NCBI GenBank assembly: GCA_036785705.1
Contig: JAWUZG010000135.1
Coordinates: 2,790,001 to 2,854,000, forward strand
Direction: 5' to 3'
Length of the DNA stretch: 64,000 nt
Origin: Acanthornis magna
Taxonomy: Eukaryota; Chordata; Aves; Passeriformes; Acanthizidae
Below the pieces are notes generated by a model that had not been told where the DNA came from, did no database searches, and saw nothing but the letters and a program-made list of their open reading frames with translations. Position 1 is the stretch's first letter, and each line of letters starts with the position of its first letter. The position numbers were made by a program, and so were the translations under genes. This document shows, one piece after another, positions 13,800 to 27,500 of this stretch.

Positions 13800-15606
13800 G
13801 TAAGATTCCTCATGGCTCTGTTCTTGTGGTTTTGTTGAGTGCTTTGCCTGATGTATTGCTCACAATCTTTTTCCTGTATATCTTTGCTTACAGTGTCATG
13901 TGTTTGTATATCCAATGATTTCTAGTCCTGAGAAGACAGCTGGTTTTCATTTGTTTAAGTAGGATGATTTCAGAAAGTAATTTCCAGAAAAACTGTTCCA
14001 GAAAAAACTCTTCCAAAGAGTTTGGAAGACTGCTATCAGCAAATACTCTAGACAAGAAAAGAAATATTAGGAGAACATGCAAGCTCCAACATTTTTTTTC
14101 AGGTGCTTTTTCAGGTTGGAAGAGGAAAGCTGGGAACAGAGGGCACTCAAGGGCTCTCTCTTGACACTCCTTTCCTTCTACAAATGCTCTTATGCTATTC
14201 TTGCTTTTACTCTTGCCACAACCGTATCCTCAGTATAAAACTGAACAAAGAGAATTTTCAAATGAATCAAACTAGAAAGCCTTTTTGAAGTATTTTCCAA
14301 GATATCTTGTCCATGCCCTATCACTCAAAAAGAGGTCTTAATTTCATCCTATATTATCACAGAGCTATGTTAAAAATATTTGTAGGAAGAAAATAGAAAT
14401 TGTTGCCACCTGGAGCCAGGTAACTATTATTTCACATTCCTCAGGTCTGTGGGAAATATATTGTAATTATTTTTTTACTTAATTTATCTATATTTTCCGT
14501 CAATTTCATTTAAGTTTATTAGTCTATATTAAATGTTTTTGAGGAGGAAGATCTCTTTGCTTTCTCTTCCGATCTTGTGAATGGAGCCATCCAAAAGCAC
14601 TGCCATTTTCCTCTTAAAAAGACCAACCGAACAAAACAACCCACTCACATTGTAAAACAGACTTAAAACTGTCCTAGCAAAAATCTCTTAAAGTGAAGAG
14701 TTTCTATCTTTTTACATGTTTAAGCTGGTGACTTAAGTTCACATACAGACTGATACATTTTACCTTTTGACACAGAAAGAAGGTAAAATGAATAGCGCCA
14801 TAGATTAAAGTGCTCTGTGACCAGAGGTAGAGCCAAGATCTTCAGTGACAACCTTTATAATATTGGGCAACAAACCACAACAACAGTTGCTATGTCAGGC
14901 CCATGAATATGTGTCTGAGTTATAGCACGTTTTTAACAGTTTGCTAGCTTTGATTTCAAGGTGTCAGGCAATGCTAAAGCCTCTGCATTTCAGTGTGACG
15001 TTGCAGTGATTAAACTTCTAGCCTGAATTTGGTTAGCTTCAGCTTCCATTGATGTGAATTCTTATGAGTTTGTCTGAGGAAAAAGCAAAGAATATCTTCC
15101 ACACTGAGTCTATGCACTAACTGCCTCCTTATCGCATCTTAAATAAACTAAACAGATTGTTTGATGTAGATGCTTCCAACATGAGTAGTCTCATTAAGAT
15201 AATTGAAGCTTTCTGTGAGGAAACGATGCACACCTTGCTTGTGCATAAGCCAGTGCTTGCCTGCTGCTGACTGGAGAATATGTGTAATGTGTCCCATTTT
15301 GTTATGCATTTCCACGGATAAAGAATGCCCTCAAAGTTACAAGTGTGACTTAATGGTGTCCAAGACCTATAGAGATGAAAGGAGCTTCCTAGGAAAACAA
15401 TTTTTCTCTAGATTTTCTGGTGCTGGAGCTATTAGCAGCTGTTTTCAGCAAAGTAGGAGATGATCATGCTGCAGTCTTTTGCCACTGTGAAGGTGTGAGA
15501 CTGAAAGATGTGTGAAAGTTTTCTCCCTGGATGTTGACCATGGTCGATATGTGGACCTCCTGTTTGATCTGCTTAATTTTCAGTTTCCTGGCTGTTTCCT
15601 TTGCAG
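13800..15606. other. Non-coding AT-rich DNA
   Basis: Only short overlapping open frames in several phases are present, and none resembles a known domain. No repeat family was recognised. Confidence 0.5.
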
Positions 15607-15692
15607 TTTCCTAATTAATTTTGCAATATTCATCCCGACCTTATTGACTGTGCTCCTAGTCTGTGCTGTGAAAACTCAGCTGAGGAGAAAAG
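15607..15692 (+). CDS. Candidate internal exon encoding a transmembrane segment
   Basis: A strong acceptor (pyrimidine-rich tract ending CCTTTGCAG) precedes an 86-nt open stretch that ends at AAAAG|GTAAAA, a usable though not ideal donor. The translated exon (first base completing a codon, then 28 codons and one spare base) is a run of about 22 hydrophobic residues including FIPTLLTVLLVCAV, followed by KTQLRRK. This is what a membrane helix with a cytoplasmic stop-transfer signal looks like. It ends in phase 1, which fits the candidate exon at 24440 that starts with two leftover bases; the joined codon would be GGA (Gly). The intron would be 8.7 kb. I do not recognise the protein. Upstream exons were not found. 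Chance hydrophobic frames are common in AT-rich DNA, so this is tentative. Confidence 0.22.
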
Positions 15693-18600
15693 GTAAAAAA
15701 TAAGCCTTTTGCTATTCATATGCTTCACCCTCATAACCATCTTATCCTAGAAACAAACTGGAGAAGTGGTCTTTTAGGCCTTCTTTAAGTCAGGTGCAAT
15801 TTCTTCAGCAAATGTGATTTTTTCTTATGCAATCCTCATCCTGTTCCTTCACTGCTGTGTGTTTCTAAAGCAAAATGGGCAATGCCCCCTCTGCTGTCCT
15901 AGCAGACACATCCTAGTGAGTTGCACTTGCTCCCATTAGCAGATCTACTGATGCCAGTGAGAACGTGTTGCAAAAAGCAAATGTCTATTTAGCTATTGTT
16001 ATCTACTTGTTTATAGTCATCATCTAATGCAGCTAACCTTGAAGGATGGCTCTTGACATGACCTTTAGGGATATTATATTTGATCTGTGTCTAAGAAGCA
16101 GTTCAGATAGTTTTGGTTTGGCCTTGGTCTTGAAATAAGGAAAGAGATTCTTCTTTGGAAAAACAATGCCAATTTGTCAGTAAATACAACTGTTTGTATT
16201 GAAAGGACAGTAAGTCACAGTCAGATTTTTGAATCTGTTAAACAAAGTGTGCTGCTTTTGACCTTTTAGGGTGTAACTGATTTGGGGGTCACAGTGATTC
16301 GATGTCAATCATCTTTCATGTGTACCGTGGAATCTCTGGTAAATCTGTTTAATCTATACTGGCTTGAGAAGGAAGAGAAAACGATCTGCTGAAGCTGATG
16401 TGAAAGGTGCATGTGTTGGGAGTGAATGGTGCTCCTTCTCACTAACCAGTCAGCTTGAGGAAGACAAGTAGCTGTCCCTGTTTCTTGCAGGTCCTTGTAG
16501 TGACCCAAGTCCCTCCCTTTGGATGAGTGCACCTGTGCTTTAGGGCTGTATCACTTCCCTGCTGCCAGTCATCTGGAAGGGAGGAAATGCCTCTCCAGTG
16601 TTTTTTCACCCAAGTACACTGTTACTGCACACCACCTCAGCAAAAGCCAGCACTAACCTGTGCCTTCATCCATGTTTTCACTCAATTTGCTGCACAACAT
16701 ATAGGATAATGTATGTGGCATGGAAACTGGGGCACATTTGGTGAAGTTAGGAGTCTGCAGACACTGCTGCGGTGGCAGGAGGCTCTGTACCTTTATAAGA
16801 TTGTACTCGGCTTAATCTGCACTTTCTCAGATCAGCTCTAAGTTTGTGAAACATTTTTGTTTATTGTATTTCCAAATGATATATTTAATTTCTATATACT
16901 CAGTGGAGTCTTGACTTGTATGAATGTTTATCCCACAGGCAGTGTTAAGTATCTTGCAAGCAGACCTGTCTGTGCTTTTCATGGTGTTCATTTATCTACA
17001 TAGCCCACTCAAGGCTGTTTCAGCACAGGAAATGCTGAAAATGCACAGTGCTTCAACAGTGTATGAGCTGTTTATCTTCAGATGTACTTTTCAGGGTCTG
17101 GTTTGTGTGGTGCACTGAAGAAAACAGATCAAAGTGACATATCCTGTAATTTCATTACCTTTGTCTTACAAATTTTGTTTGGGCCTGTTCTCAATAGAAT
17201 AGCACTGGGACCAAAACAGATATATGAAAAATCTTTGAAGTTTGGAACGTATGGGAGGTAGAACAGACTTGTGACAGTAGACTCTGCTTGAAAGCTAAGC
17301 TGGTAATACTGAATGCATTATGGAAACTGTTCATGTTTAGAAGCATCGATAAAGAATCAGTTCCTAGAGAAAACCAAACTCTGTCTTAGATTTGCACAAA
17401 TGCTCAGTTCCTGTGTTGGCAGTGAAACATATTTATCCTAGAACCACTTTTTGATGTTCCTTAGTTCTTTACATCCTGTCTAGTTATTAGCAGCAAACCT
17501 CATGTAAAGCAGCTGAGAAATGTTGCCAGGCCAGAAACTAAACTCTGTGTTATATCCTTTTGAATGTTTGACTAATAGACAAGGAAGATAGCTTCCAGCT
17601 AAGGCACAGAATGTCTCATCTTTCTAAGCTGAAATTATTAATTTTACTGAGTTCTCACAAAGCACAACAAAGTACACAATATAATAAGGAGTCCTGTAAA
17701 GAAGTTTTCTGTGCTTTTAATTCTCCTTGAAATCAGGAATGGGCATTAATGATCAAGTTTTCAACTGAGTCTGGGTTTTCTTGAAAGATCAGATCCTTAA
17801 ATTTTTGGTGGGATTGTTATTCCCAAATTTTTTAATTTTTTACTTTGGTTTTTCTGAAAAACAAGCTAAATAGAAATCGTAAAATAGCTTATTATTTTAT
17901 TTGTAAGTATTGAAATGGGTATTTGTAGTTTAAAAGTGCAGACTTATACTTTCAAATTCCTAAAGGCACGGTAATTTCTGTGTGCATCTCCTGAATACTT
18001 TTTCAGAGTAAGTATAGACCAAACTGTAAAAATCATAAATGAAACTTCAATTTTGTATAGAGATAGGTGAACGAGTTACAGAAAAGAACACATGGAAGTT
18101 TTCCATTTCTAATACCCTTCAGAAATAACTCTTCATGGATCAATATTTGGTCTGGTATAAAATGTGTGATGCTATTGATTAATCCAGCCAGGTTTGCTGA
18201 AACTGAATAGCCTAAAGTCATTCTTAAAGCTCAGAGAAAATGTGACTAAAAATGAGAAATGAAATAAAACAAGAATTTGAAAGTATTCCTTCACTAGTAA
18301 TTATTAAGTCCTCTGTTTGGTTCTAGGTAAAAATTTATATTCAGCTCTGCCTGATTCATTGCAGTGAGAGCTCTGTATGTCCAGAAAAACCCTGAAATGT
18401 TCAATTGATGAGCAGTGTTGGCCAGAATATAGTTTGCCATGCATGTTGCTTTTAAATTTAGGAAAAGTAAACATTTTTGTTTTGAATATTTTAAACCTGA
18501 AAATAGATGTAACATGGGAAATGTGATCCTTATTCTGATCCTATTTCAGATTATGTTAAAATTAGCTTTAATACCATGCTTTAGCTGGTGGTATGTTTTG

Positions 18601-21321
18601 AAAAGAACAATTTATGACAAGTATGTTTTCCTATTTTGGTGTTTCTGAACATAGTTATATGACTTATGGCAATCAGGGAATTAGATGTTATATACTTTCA
18701 AATAAGGAAACTAAATTTTATATATTCTTACTAATTGTGGGGAATTCCCTCTCCACGTACCACAGGAAAATCTAGTTGAGTTGATGGTTATAGCTGTGGA
18801 AAGAAATATTCATGGAAATATTAGTGAAAAATATGGAAAGGTGGTGCTTCACTTAGGATTTAGAGAGATCTATAGTCTTTTCCTTGGTGCTTTCAGGCCG
18901 TAACTTGCAAGTCTTACTTGACTGAGTCCCTGGTTCTCTCTTCAGGAGCTGAATGAGGAGCCAGAAGATGGCTCCTCAGTTCTCATCTCAGCTGGCCAAA
19001 CTTCTCAGGGCCACATCCCAGGCTGCATCAGACTCATTATTCTTGATCACTCGTACCTCATGTCCCCACGTGGAGGGAGGGGAGTACTTCTCACCCATGT
19101 GGGGCTGCTGGGAAGGTCAATGCTTTGTGAGACTGTGGTGCCCTTGAATATCAGAGGAACCAAGGAAGTAACAAAGACTGATCTTTTATTACATAGATCT
19201 TGATGTCCATTCCTCGTGATTTTTTTCCTACACATCTTTGCTATATTCTTGATATGTTCCCTGTGCCTGCTTCTGAAGACTGCATGCTGGGAAGAAGTGA
19301 CACTGCTGCTTGGCTTTAGGGGCTCGCCTTTTCTTGCACGACTGTGCAGGCGCCCAGGATGATGCTATGATCAACATCACAGCACCAGCTTCCTTTCTCA
19401 ACTCTTAGTTGCTTCAGAAATTTATAAGATGCGGGAGGCCACCTTAAAGTCATAAATAGCTATGCACTGACGCTGTTTTCATGTCATCAAAAGTCTTTTT
19501 GAGCACACTTGCATGGGTGAGCGTGGTCAGTACCCACACCCACATCTTAATTTTTAGTGGCATACATGCATGTAAAAGTCCACCAGCATGGACCTGTGTT
19601 TGTATCCCATAAAGTTCTGTGCTTGTCACCTGCACAGCAAAAAATGTGCATATGATTTTTTTCCCAGATGTACAGATTTTAGTTTGCTTTGCAAATTCTG
19701 TGTTTCTATCTAAGCTTTTAGTTATAGTTTGATTTTGATCTCCTAGGCTGCTCCACTGCAGTGAGATTTTGATGTCTGGAATGTGACATTTCCATGCATC
19801 TCAATTTCAGAAAGAACTGGCTAAATGTATACACTCTGTAGGTATGGAGACTACTTAAATATTCCTTAAGTCCTCTGGGGTCTGAGTTTTGGCAGCAGTT
19901 TTGTCCTCTGACAGTAAAGCCTGAGAAAAGGAAAACAGAGATGAGGAAATAAACTTGAAGGAGCTCCTTGTGAACGCTGACATTAGCTCAGTAAGGCTGA
20001 TCTCCATCAGCCCCGTCTATACTCAGTGGAGGAGATGGCATTTGTCCTCCACAGAGGGAGTCAGAACAGTCAGATTAGGCTTTGCTGGTGGATATTTTTT
20101 TCTCCATTGACTGGAGACTATTTCAACACATTATCTACACCTGATTAAATTAACCTTGATGAGTATTCTTTCTGATGGACTAATCTAAGAACTGAGTTCC
20201 AGCCATTAGGAAAGCTGATATGCGAATGGGATCTCTGTATCTTGGGCAACTTACCCTAAAGATCGGCAAATTAAGCAGCATTATGAAGTTCTTTGTAGAT
20301 CATTTTGCATTAGGGCTGTGTAATTCTGAGTGGACTTTGATCTGTATTACCGTAGACAGGACAGTTTAATGAACACAGGGGAAAAGAGAAATGAGCATTA
20401 AGAATAGGGGGGAGGAAGGAAAACAGTCTTATTTGAAACACTGGAGTTCTGACATGAAATCTTCAGTTTCTATTTTTTCCTCATTAAAACAGAGATGCGT
20501 GTAATTTTCATTTACTGAGTGAAAAGGGAAATGTGGAGAAAGCAATCTTGTAAATGAAGGAGATGTTCATGGCAGGAAAACTAGCTAACCCTCACAGCTG
20601 GAATGTCTTCAGATGGCAGTGGTTCAATATCTGAAAGTACTGACCTTGTGTGGCCTTGTGGATTGCAAGAGAATTTCAGGAAATAACCTGAGCTAGAATG
20701 CTGGGTACTAATGGAACATTAGATACAAAAAGTTAGGCTCAGGCAATGTTATGATTGCAAGCAGAAAAACAAATTGGAGAACAAACTCATTCACAGTATA
20801 CTTACTATACTCTAATTACATCATTGAGTACTGCTGATGATGTTTGGGTTCTTTCTTACAATTTGAATGGGTGGTTCCATGCGGAAGAAATATTTATATC
20901 TATGTTTTATTCTTGTGACAATTTATCAGTTACATATAGCATCGCAGGAAAATGAAAATGGGACTGACTCACTAGCTTTCATTTCGCTGTAAAGAAACTG
21001 AAGTTGTGTTCTTTTGCTTGATGCGGTGTTGTAATACTCTTTCATGTAGAGAACAGCTTCTGTTATGCAAGATGGCATACCTTTCTGAGGGTGTTAAGGG
21101 AATCACATTCCTAGGGTATTCCCTAGAGGCGCTCTGTTGTCGAAAATGCATAGTCTTGTTGGGAAGCCCATCTCTTTTGGAAAAATGAGAGCACCACATT
21201 CCTGCACTATCACTTCTGTGAAGCTGGTGCATCACAATGGGAAAGTGCACTTTGATACTTGTGCAGTAACAAAATTTGTGTCAGCTCCTGTAATATAATA
21301 CATAAATTGGTGTATTTGGTT
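15693..21321. other. Non-coding AT-rich DNA, possibly intronic
   Basis: No supported gene or mobile element was seen. If the exon pair at 15607 and 24440 is real, this is part of its intron. A stretch at 18947-19130 preceded by CTCTTCAG is open in two frames, but neither frame could be preferred. Confidence 0.5.
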
Positions 21322-21758
21322 TGTGTGGCCAGGTTATTACAGGGTGGGCTACAGGGGTGGCTTCTGTGAAAAGTCTTCCCCATGTCCAGCAGAGTCAGTT
21401 GGCTCCAAGATGGAGCCACGAGCAGGCCAAGGCCGAAGCCATCAGAGACAGTGATAGCACCTCTGGGATACCAGAGTCGAGAAGTGGGAGATAAAAAGCT
21501 GTGCGACTTCAGCCAGAGGGAAGTGTGAGAATAGCCCCATTTCTCATTGTCCTAGTCTGATGTGAGTGGTAATAAATTGTACTAATTTCCCTGTGACTCA
21601 CCTGTTTTGCCCGTGACAGTAACTGGTCAGTGACTATCCCTGTCCCTATCTTTCCCCTCCACGAGCCTTTCATTATATTTTCTGTCCCCTGTCCAGCTGG
21701 GGAGGCGAATGGTAGAGTGGTGGGCACCCAGTGTACAGCCAATGTCAACCCACCATGA
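21322..21758 (+). mobile_element. Solo LTR of an avian endogenous retrovirus, plus orientation, short form
   Basis: The element is related to the larger LTR at 46104. Both share the block around CCATGTCCAGCAGAG, a promoter region followed by CAGCCAGAG-type sequence, an AATAAA signal (here 21571-21576), and a 3' end that reads GTGGGCACCC...AGCC...TCAACCCACCA. A TATA-like ATAAAAAG lies at 21491. The last bases are CACCATGA instead of the expected CCACA-type end, so the terminus is mutated. It starts near TGTGTGGCCAGG. At about 437 bp it lacks the long repetitive middle portion present in the 46104 copy. No flanking retroviral genes and no convincing target duplication were seen. The exact left edge is uncertain by a few bases. 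Confidence 0.75.
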
Positions 21759-24439
21759 CTATCAATTTGACATCTGGTGACAGCAAGACAGGTTGAAAGA
21801 GCACTGCCAATCTTCCCTGGGAGTGCTTATGCGATATTGTCTCCTACAACAGGTAAAACTGTGTCTGCCTCATGAGGATCATATTTCTTTCCTATCCTCA
21901 AAGAGGCAGGGTCACAGGAAACATTAAAACGGACTTGAGATAAAATATTTAGATTGGTATAAGAAATAAATATTAACTGTTGTCAGTTTGGGAGTTAAAA
22001 TTACTCAGTATTGATTAGGAGTGTTCACATTTAAAAGTGCTTTGAAGTTTGTATGATGCAGAAATATCAGAAATATGTTTAATCAAAAGAGGGAAATCTT
22101 TTTCCTGCTCTTTGAGTGTGTTTGTATGTGTTGAAAAGAGGATGTTTGCAATTCGGTGTCCTTAAGACTTAGTGAGGCACGTGCAGAGCACTCTGATGCT
22201 GTTTCAGCTGCGCCCTGAACTATGTGCTTGTGTTTCTGCTGAGATTACAGTATGAGCATTCAACACTTTGCAGAATAAAGATTTATTTTTTTAGATGTTT
22301 GTGTAGTAGTTTAGCCAATTTGTACTGCTGGGGAGGATAGAGGGGGTTGTTTGTGGTTCATAGTCTTTATGTGAGATCCCCTTGAGGTCATGTGAATACG
22401 ATCCATTGGCTCTGATAAGGAATGAGATCAGTGGGATTTAACCTCTGTCATGCTTCTCTTCTACTACTAAACATCTATGTTCTACCAGTTCCACAATATT
22501 CATGTGACTGAATACCCATTTTAAGCAATGACTTCATCTATTTTGATTAAAAATTAGAAAGACAGGAAATGAGATGAGAGACACAGATCTCAGCTCTCAC
22601 TTTGAGGAGAATGTTTCTTGTTTAAGAAAGGACTGCTTTCTGGTTTAAAATATTATGCCGAGACAGCTGATTCAGTAGGGATAACTATATTAGCAGATTT
22701 ACATAATCAAATGTAGTTCTCTCCCCCTTTCCCTCAAAAAAGTCACAGATGCTGATGAAGACATTTAAAAAAAACCCCTTAAAGCAGAAATGCTTTAAAA
22801 CTTTTTTTAATATCAGTTCAGCTCACACCATTAATCCCTCATAATTCATAAGATCATGGTAAGTAAACAAGTAAATATTTAGTAAGTATTTAAAATTACT
22901 TCCTGTGTAAATTTCATGTTAATAAATTGAAAATATATTTCGATTAAGGGATTAACAACATTTAGTCTTTGTAAGAATGGTTTATTGGATGGCACTGGTA
23001 AAAGTACAAAACACTTCAGGATGGAAACGGTGACATACAGAAAACATCTTAAGCTTTTATTTTTGCATTCTAATTAATTCTACAATAGCATCAAAAGGCT
23101 TGAATTTACGGTAGTGCCACCCTGTAGAACTGCCTAAACACATTATGTGAAATGGTCTCTGCCTCAAATATATAATGGTAACAGCTAAGGCAACCAGGAA
23201 AAGAACCACAGTGAGGTGCAGAAAGGTGCTGAAGGAAATCCAAGAACACTGGGAAGTGAATCCGGGTTTTATAACACGGATTCAATGCTCAGTCCATTAC
23301 CATATTGCAGCCACTCTGATTCCTATTTCTTATGGGACTTCTGTGTTTATGGCAGGAATTTTGATGTTAGCTGGAAATAAAATGAAGTGCTTGGAGTCTA
23401 ATTGTAGAAAAGCTTTAAAATAATTTGATTGCTTCACTGTGGACAATTCAAAACTTAAGGCAGGCACAGCAGTTCAGCTGAGGTGCTAACACTTAAGCTT
23501 AGCCCATGGTAATTTTCTCAAACATGTATCGCCTCAATATATATTCGGTTCTGTCAGAGACAGCTGCATATAAAAAGCATTATTGCAGTAAAATTTCCTG
23601 AAATTATATAACTATATAGGTGTTTGAAGCCAAGATATACTGTTTGTATTATTTTGGTGAGTATATGTAAGTTCTTACTAATCAGATCATTGACTTTTTC
23701 TCAACCATGTCCAGTGCACCATAAAAGGAATACGTGCATTTATTCCTTTTATGATCTGTTTAAATAGTATCTGCAAAGTTTCTAGTTTTCATTTATCTCA
23801 CTTTGATTTGATGTAATTGTAATTGGATGAATGATTTGAAAGCATTTACATTGCCCATGCCCTACTTCAAGCAGATCTCATTCAAAATCAGGTCTGTGTT
23901 TCTTTTCATCAGACACATTACATTGAGATATGCAGATTCTTCAGAATCAGAATATTAATAGGAAGGTGTGTATTTCATTTTTTATTCTATTGAGAGTATT
24001 TATTTCTGAATTTTGTATTATCATTTACATAATGTAAAAACAAAATTATACTGTTTTTATAGCATAATAGATAGACCAATTAAAAGTTGAAATGAAAATT
24101 TTGATAGTGCTAAAAATGAATCCATAAAGCAATGTTGAGATCTCCAACCTGTCTTAATTTCTTAAGAAAGAACAAAAAGAAAAGATAGAAAAAGAAGTAT
24201 TTCACAGTATTCTATGTGGTTAGAACAGTTCAGTTTTCATATGCCAGCATTTAGAGTGATGAATTCAGAATTTGTCTACGATAAATAACGGCTTAAAAAT
24301 TCAAATGCACGTTGCATTTCCTAGAATATTTGCAGATATAGATATATGATATTTGCACTTAAGATATATGAATAAAGCTTAAAATAGAACTGCATATTTA
24401 GCATCAGTTTTATTCTTCATTTACTCTTCTGAATTTCAG
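21759..24439. other. Non-coding AT-rich DNA
   Basis: No gene, RNA or mobile element could be recognised. Open frames are short and of chance character. Confidence 0.5.
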
Positions 24440-24506
24440 GAAAAAGAGGTCGCAAGCCTTTAACCAATGTGTTCAATAAGGTTCAGGTAAAAGAAGCTAG
24501 AATGTG
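24440..24506 (+). CDS. Candidate exon encoding a basic tail with an AT-hook-like core
   Basis: A good acceptor (TTCTTCATTTACTCTTCTG...TTTCAG) is followed by a frame that, after two leftover bases, reads KRGRKPLTNVFNKVQVKEARM and then TGA at 24504-24506. It could be a terminal coding exon. Alternatively it could be spliced out at CAG|GTAAAA (after 24486, leaving KRGRKPLTNVFNKVQ in phase 0) or at AAT|GTGAGT (after 24503). KRGRKP resembles an AT-hook core, but after a membrane segment it would be a basic cytoplasmic tail. Phase agrees with the candidate exon at 15607, which has a one-in-three chance of happening randomly. I do not recognise the gene. Evidence is splice signals plus amino acid character only. 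Confidence 0.25.
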
Positions 24507-27500
24507 AGTAATGACATTATTTTTCTTAGAGCTGCATACTTCTGGTATTTGGCTTCTTCAGTAATGGCTACAACAACCCCTTAATTCTGTATTTCTTAGA
24601 TGTTTAAACAGTTCTGCTTATTATATGAGGCTACTGAGTACCCAGTGCTGTGGCCCCTGCTGTCACTGTTAGCAGTCAGGTTACACCAGGGCTACTGACA
24701 ATCATGAGGCTTGCAAGGTACTTATCAGTTCCATGCCACATGTGCAGGAAAAGGCTGAAGAATGAATCATAACCTGAATCTGTGCCCACTTTGCCAAAAC
24801 AAGTTGTTGTAGCCAGTGGGAAGCCTCTTTTGGATGTTAAGTGACTTGTGCATTGCAAATGTTTTCCAGGACATAGAAGGAGGGAATTGGGTTATAGATG
24901 GTGATGGACTTGCACAGAGTGGGTCTGGCTCCTGACCTCTACACTGAAAAGGCAGGGCCATAGCAAGGCTCATTTTCTCTTCTACTGTACTTCATCATTC
25001 AGTCAAAGCCTATTCCTGGGTCCTCCAAGTCTTCATTAGGTTTGGACAGCAGTCAAAGCTGAGCAAAAGTAGGGTTCCAGCACACATCTATAGGCCCAGC
25101 ACTATACCTAAATTACCTATGTTTAATACCTTGTTTTTAAATGATGTTGTATTGCTTCTTGCTATTGCACATATTTGACATATTTTTCTTAACATAACTT
25201 TGCAGTCTGTGGTTTACTATGAAAAATATTGAAATTGCCTGCTATCTAAATTATCTGTCAAAATAACAACCTAAAACCAAGCTGAGCTTATTTTCCCAAA
25301 CCTAAATAATAGAACTCCTAAAACCCTTCAAAACTATATATGCAGTATTTCAGAATCAGCTTGTAGAATGACTCCTGTGTCTGGACTATTATAGTTTCTA
25401 ACATGTTGCTTTTGAAGATGCCGCAAAAAATTAAGTACTGATTTAGATTTTCTTGTTGTTATTCATGAATATGTGAGCCTGTAGTTGAAAGATGTTACAG
25501 TTAATCTCTGGATTTAGTCCTTTGCAGAAATAAAAAGTAGAAGGGATTCAGCATTATTAGGCTTGCTTATGCCAGATGACAAGTACTTGAGTGCTCCTGC
25601 ACAGAAATAGGCTGCCAGATATGCTTTTAGATCTTCCTTTTCTAAAGAATTGAGTGGACAGTGAATAAATATTTGAGGCAGCTCCTCTTTCTGTGTTTCA
25701 AAACATTCAGCAGAATAAAAGCATACTACTGGAAAATCTTTAGCCTCTTTAAATTCTAGATTAGATGCAACATTAGTAAGACTTTTTATTTAAACAAAGC
25801 AAGACAGATGCTATGTTATCTGGCAAGCAAGTTGCATTGAGCCTTTCTTACAGTATTTTTTAAAAATAAAGTATGGGTGTGGAATTCCCATACTGGTCCC
25901 TCCCTTGTTCCTCATGTCTCCTTCCTCCCCCCAGAGTAATGCAATAACATGCACTACTAAAGTTCGATAAAGTCTCCTAAATCCTGATCTTTAGTACTGG
26001 AAAAGGTAGGCTTATAATACACCAAATTCTAGACTGTCTTCAGTTACCTGGCACTGTATTTACCCAAGCTCACTTGACATGTCATTTGTATTTATTTTAA
26101 ATACTTGTCTAATCTCTCTGCATTTGGAATCTCATGCTTTTCTCTGGAAACTTAGAATTCGGAAGAAAACTTGTGGCTTCATTATGTTGTGTTATTTTTA
26201 ATAATATTTGTTCTTTCAACTAGGATCTCAAACTACCTCTTATACTGTCCTAATCTTTTGGCATATGTTATTGCTCTTTAAAATGAATCAGTTGGAATTT
26301 CTCCAAATAAATCTTCTCTCAGCTTCAGCTGGGGAAAGGAAGCATAGATGATGAATTACCCATTTCAGTTGTATCGATGAGAAATTAGCAATTTCAGAGC
26401 TGAGCTCCTTCTTGAGCTCCTCCAAGGTGTGAGGCAGAGTCTGGAACACCATCTGGTCAAAAGGTGTTCTCTTCTAGGGATAATAAATCTTTGGACTATT
26501 GGTATTTGGATTATTGCATCCTGATGTAATCAGTGCTGTTTGGGTAGTGTTTCATGTCATATCTTCCTCCAATTTTTGCTTTCTGAAACTGTGTCTTAAT
26601 TATGATCCATGTTCTGAGACTGCTGAGTTACAGTCACACATTCATGCTGAAGTCACAGAAGAGCTCATATCAGTTGGGCGTTAACCCCATTTTGTCACCC
26701 AAAGAGCTTCAAGAGAAACAGAGATTTTGAGGCTGCTGGTCACACTGCACCGATAACAAGTACACAATTCCCTGCACTACATGTGACTTTTGTAGGAAAG
26801 ACAGGGGAAGAATTTGGTGTAAAATATTTTCACATTCTGAAGTTGACCTTCCTTATTTTTGTCATTGCCAATTGTATCTGTAGGCATACTACAGACATAC
26901 CGCTTTCAAACTCTTCACTTGAGTTTAGAACTATTAATTTAATGAACTTAGGGTCCAAATATATTGTTTGGATATGTAGTGAAACATTTCATTCATGTTT
27001 CAGCTTTTTTTTCAGTCAGACCTTTCTGGCTATTATGTGCGATGAGAAGTATAAAACTGCAGTTTACAAAAAGATAGACTTCCAAATTTTGGACGTACTG
27101 AGATACTCATCTCTGCTAAAAGAAAATAAGTTCTGAGAAATTAGAGGGGAAAATATTTACCCAAGATGCACATCATAAATTCTACCACCTCAAATCATTG
27201 GATTTGTGGTGTTATTTCTCACAAAGTGTGGTGGATCTGCCTGTATAAGGCTAAGCTGTGCCACAATAACTCAACCCTATTAGAGAAAAAAAGACGAAGA
27301 GAAGATCATCACATTTTTATGACTGTCATGGACCTTATTTTTCAAGGGCTAAAGTCAAAAGCATTGTTGCGTAACTGTTGCAGAGCTTTTTTTCAGAACT
27401 GACATTAAAGTTTACAAAGATGAGGATGAGCTGAGCTTTCACGAAACAGCTAAAGCTGTCAAATGTGTTGATATTTAGAGTAAACTTCTGCTCACCATGA

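Noticed and set aside
18947..19130. Possible exon after CTCTTCAG (frame reading ELNEEPEDGSSVLIS)
   Set aside because: Two frames are open, the donor is poor (AAG|GTCAAT), and the phase does not fit the exon ending at 15692.
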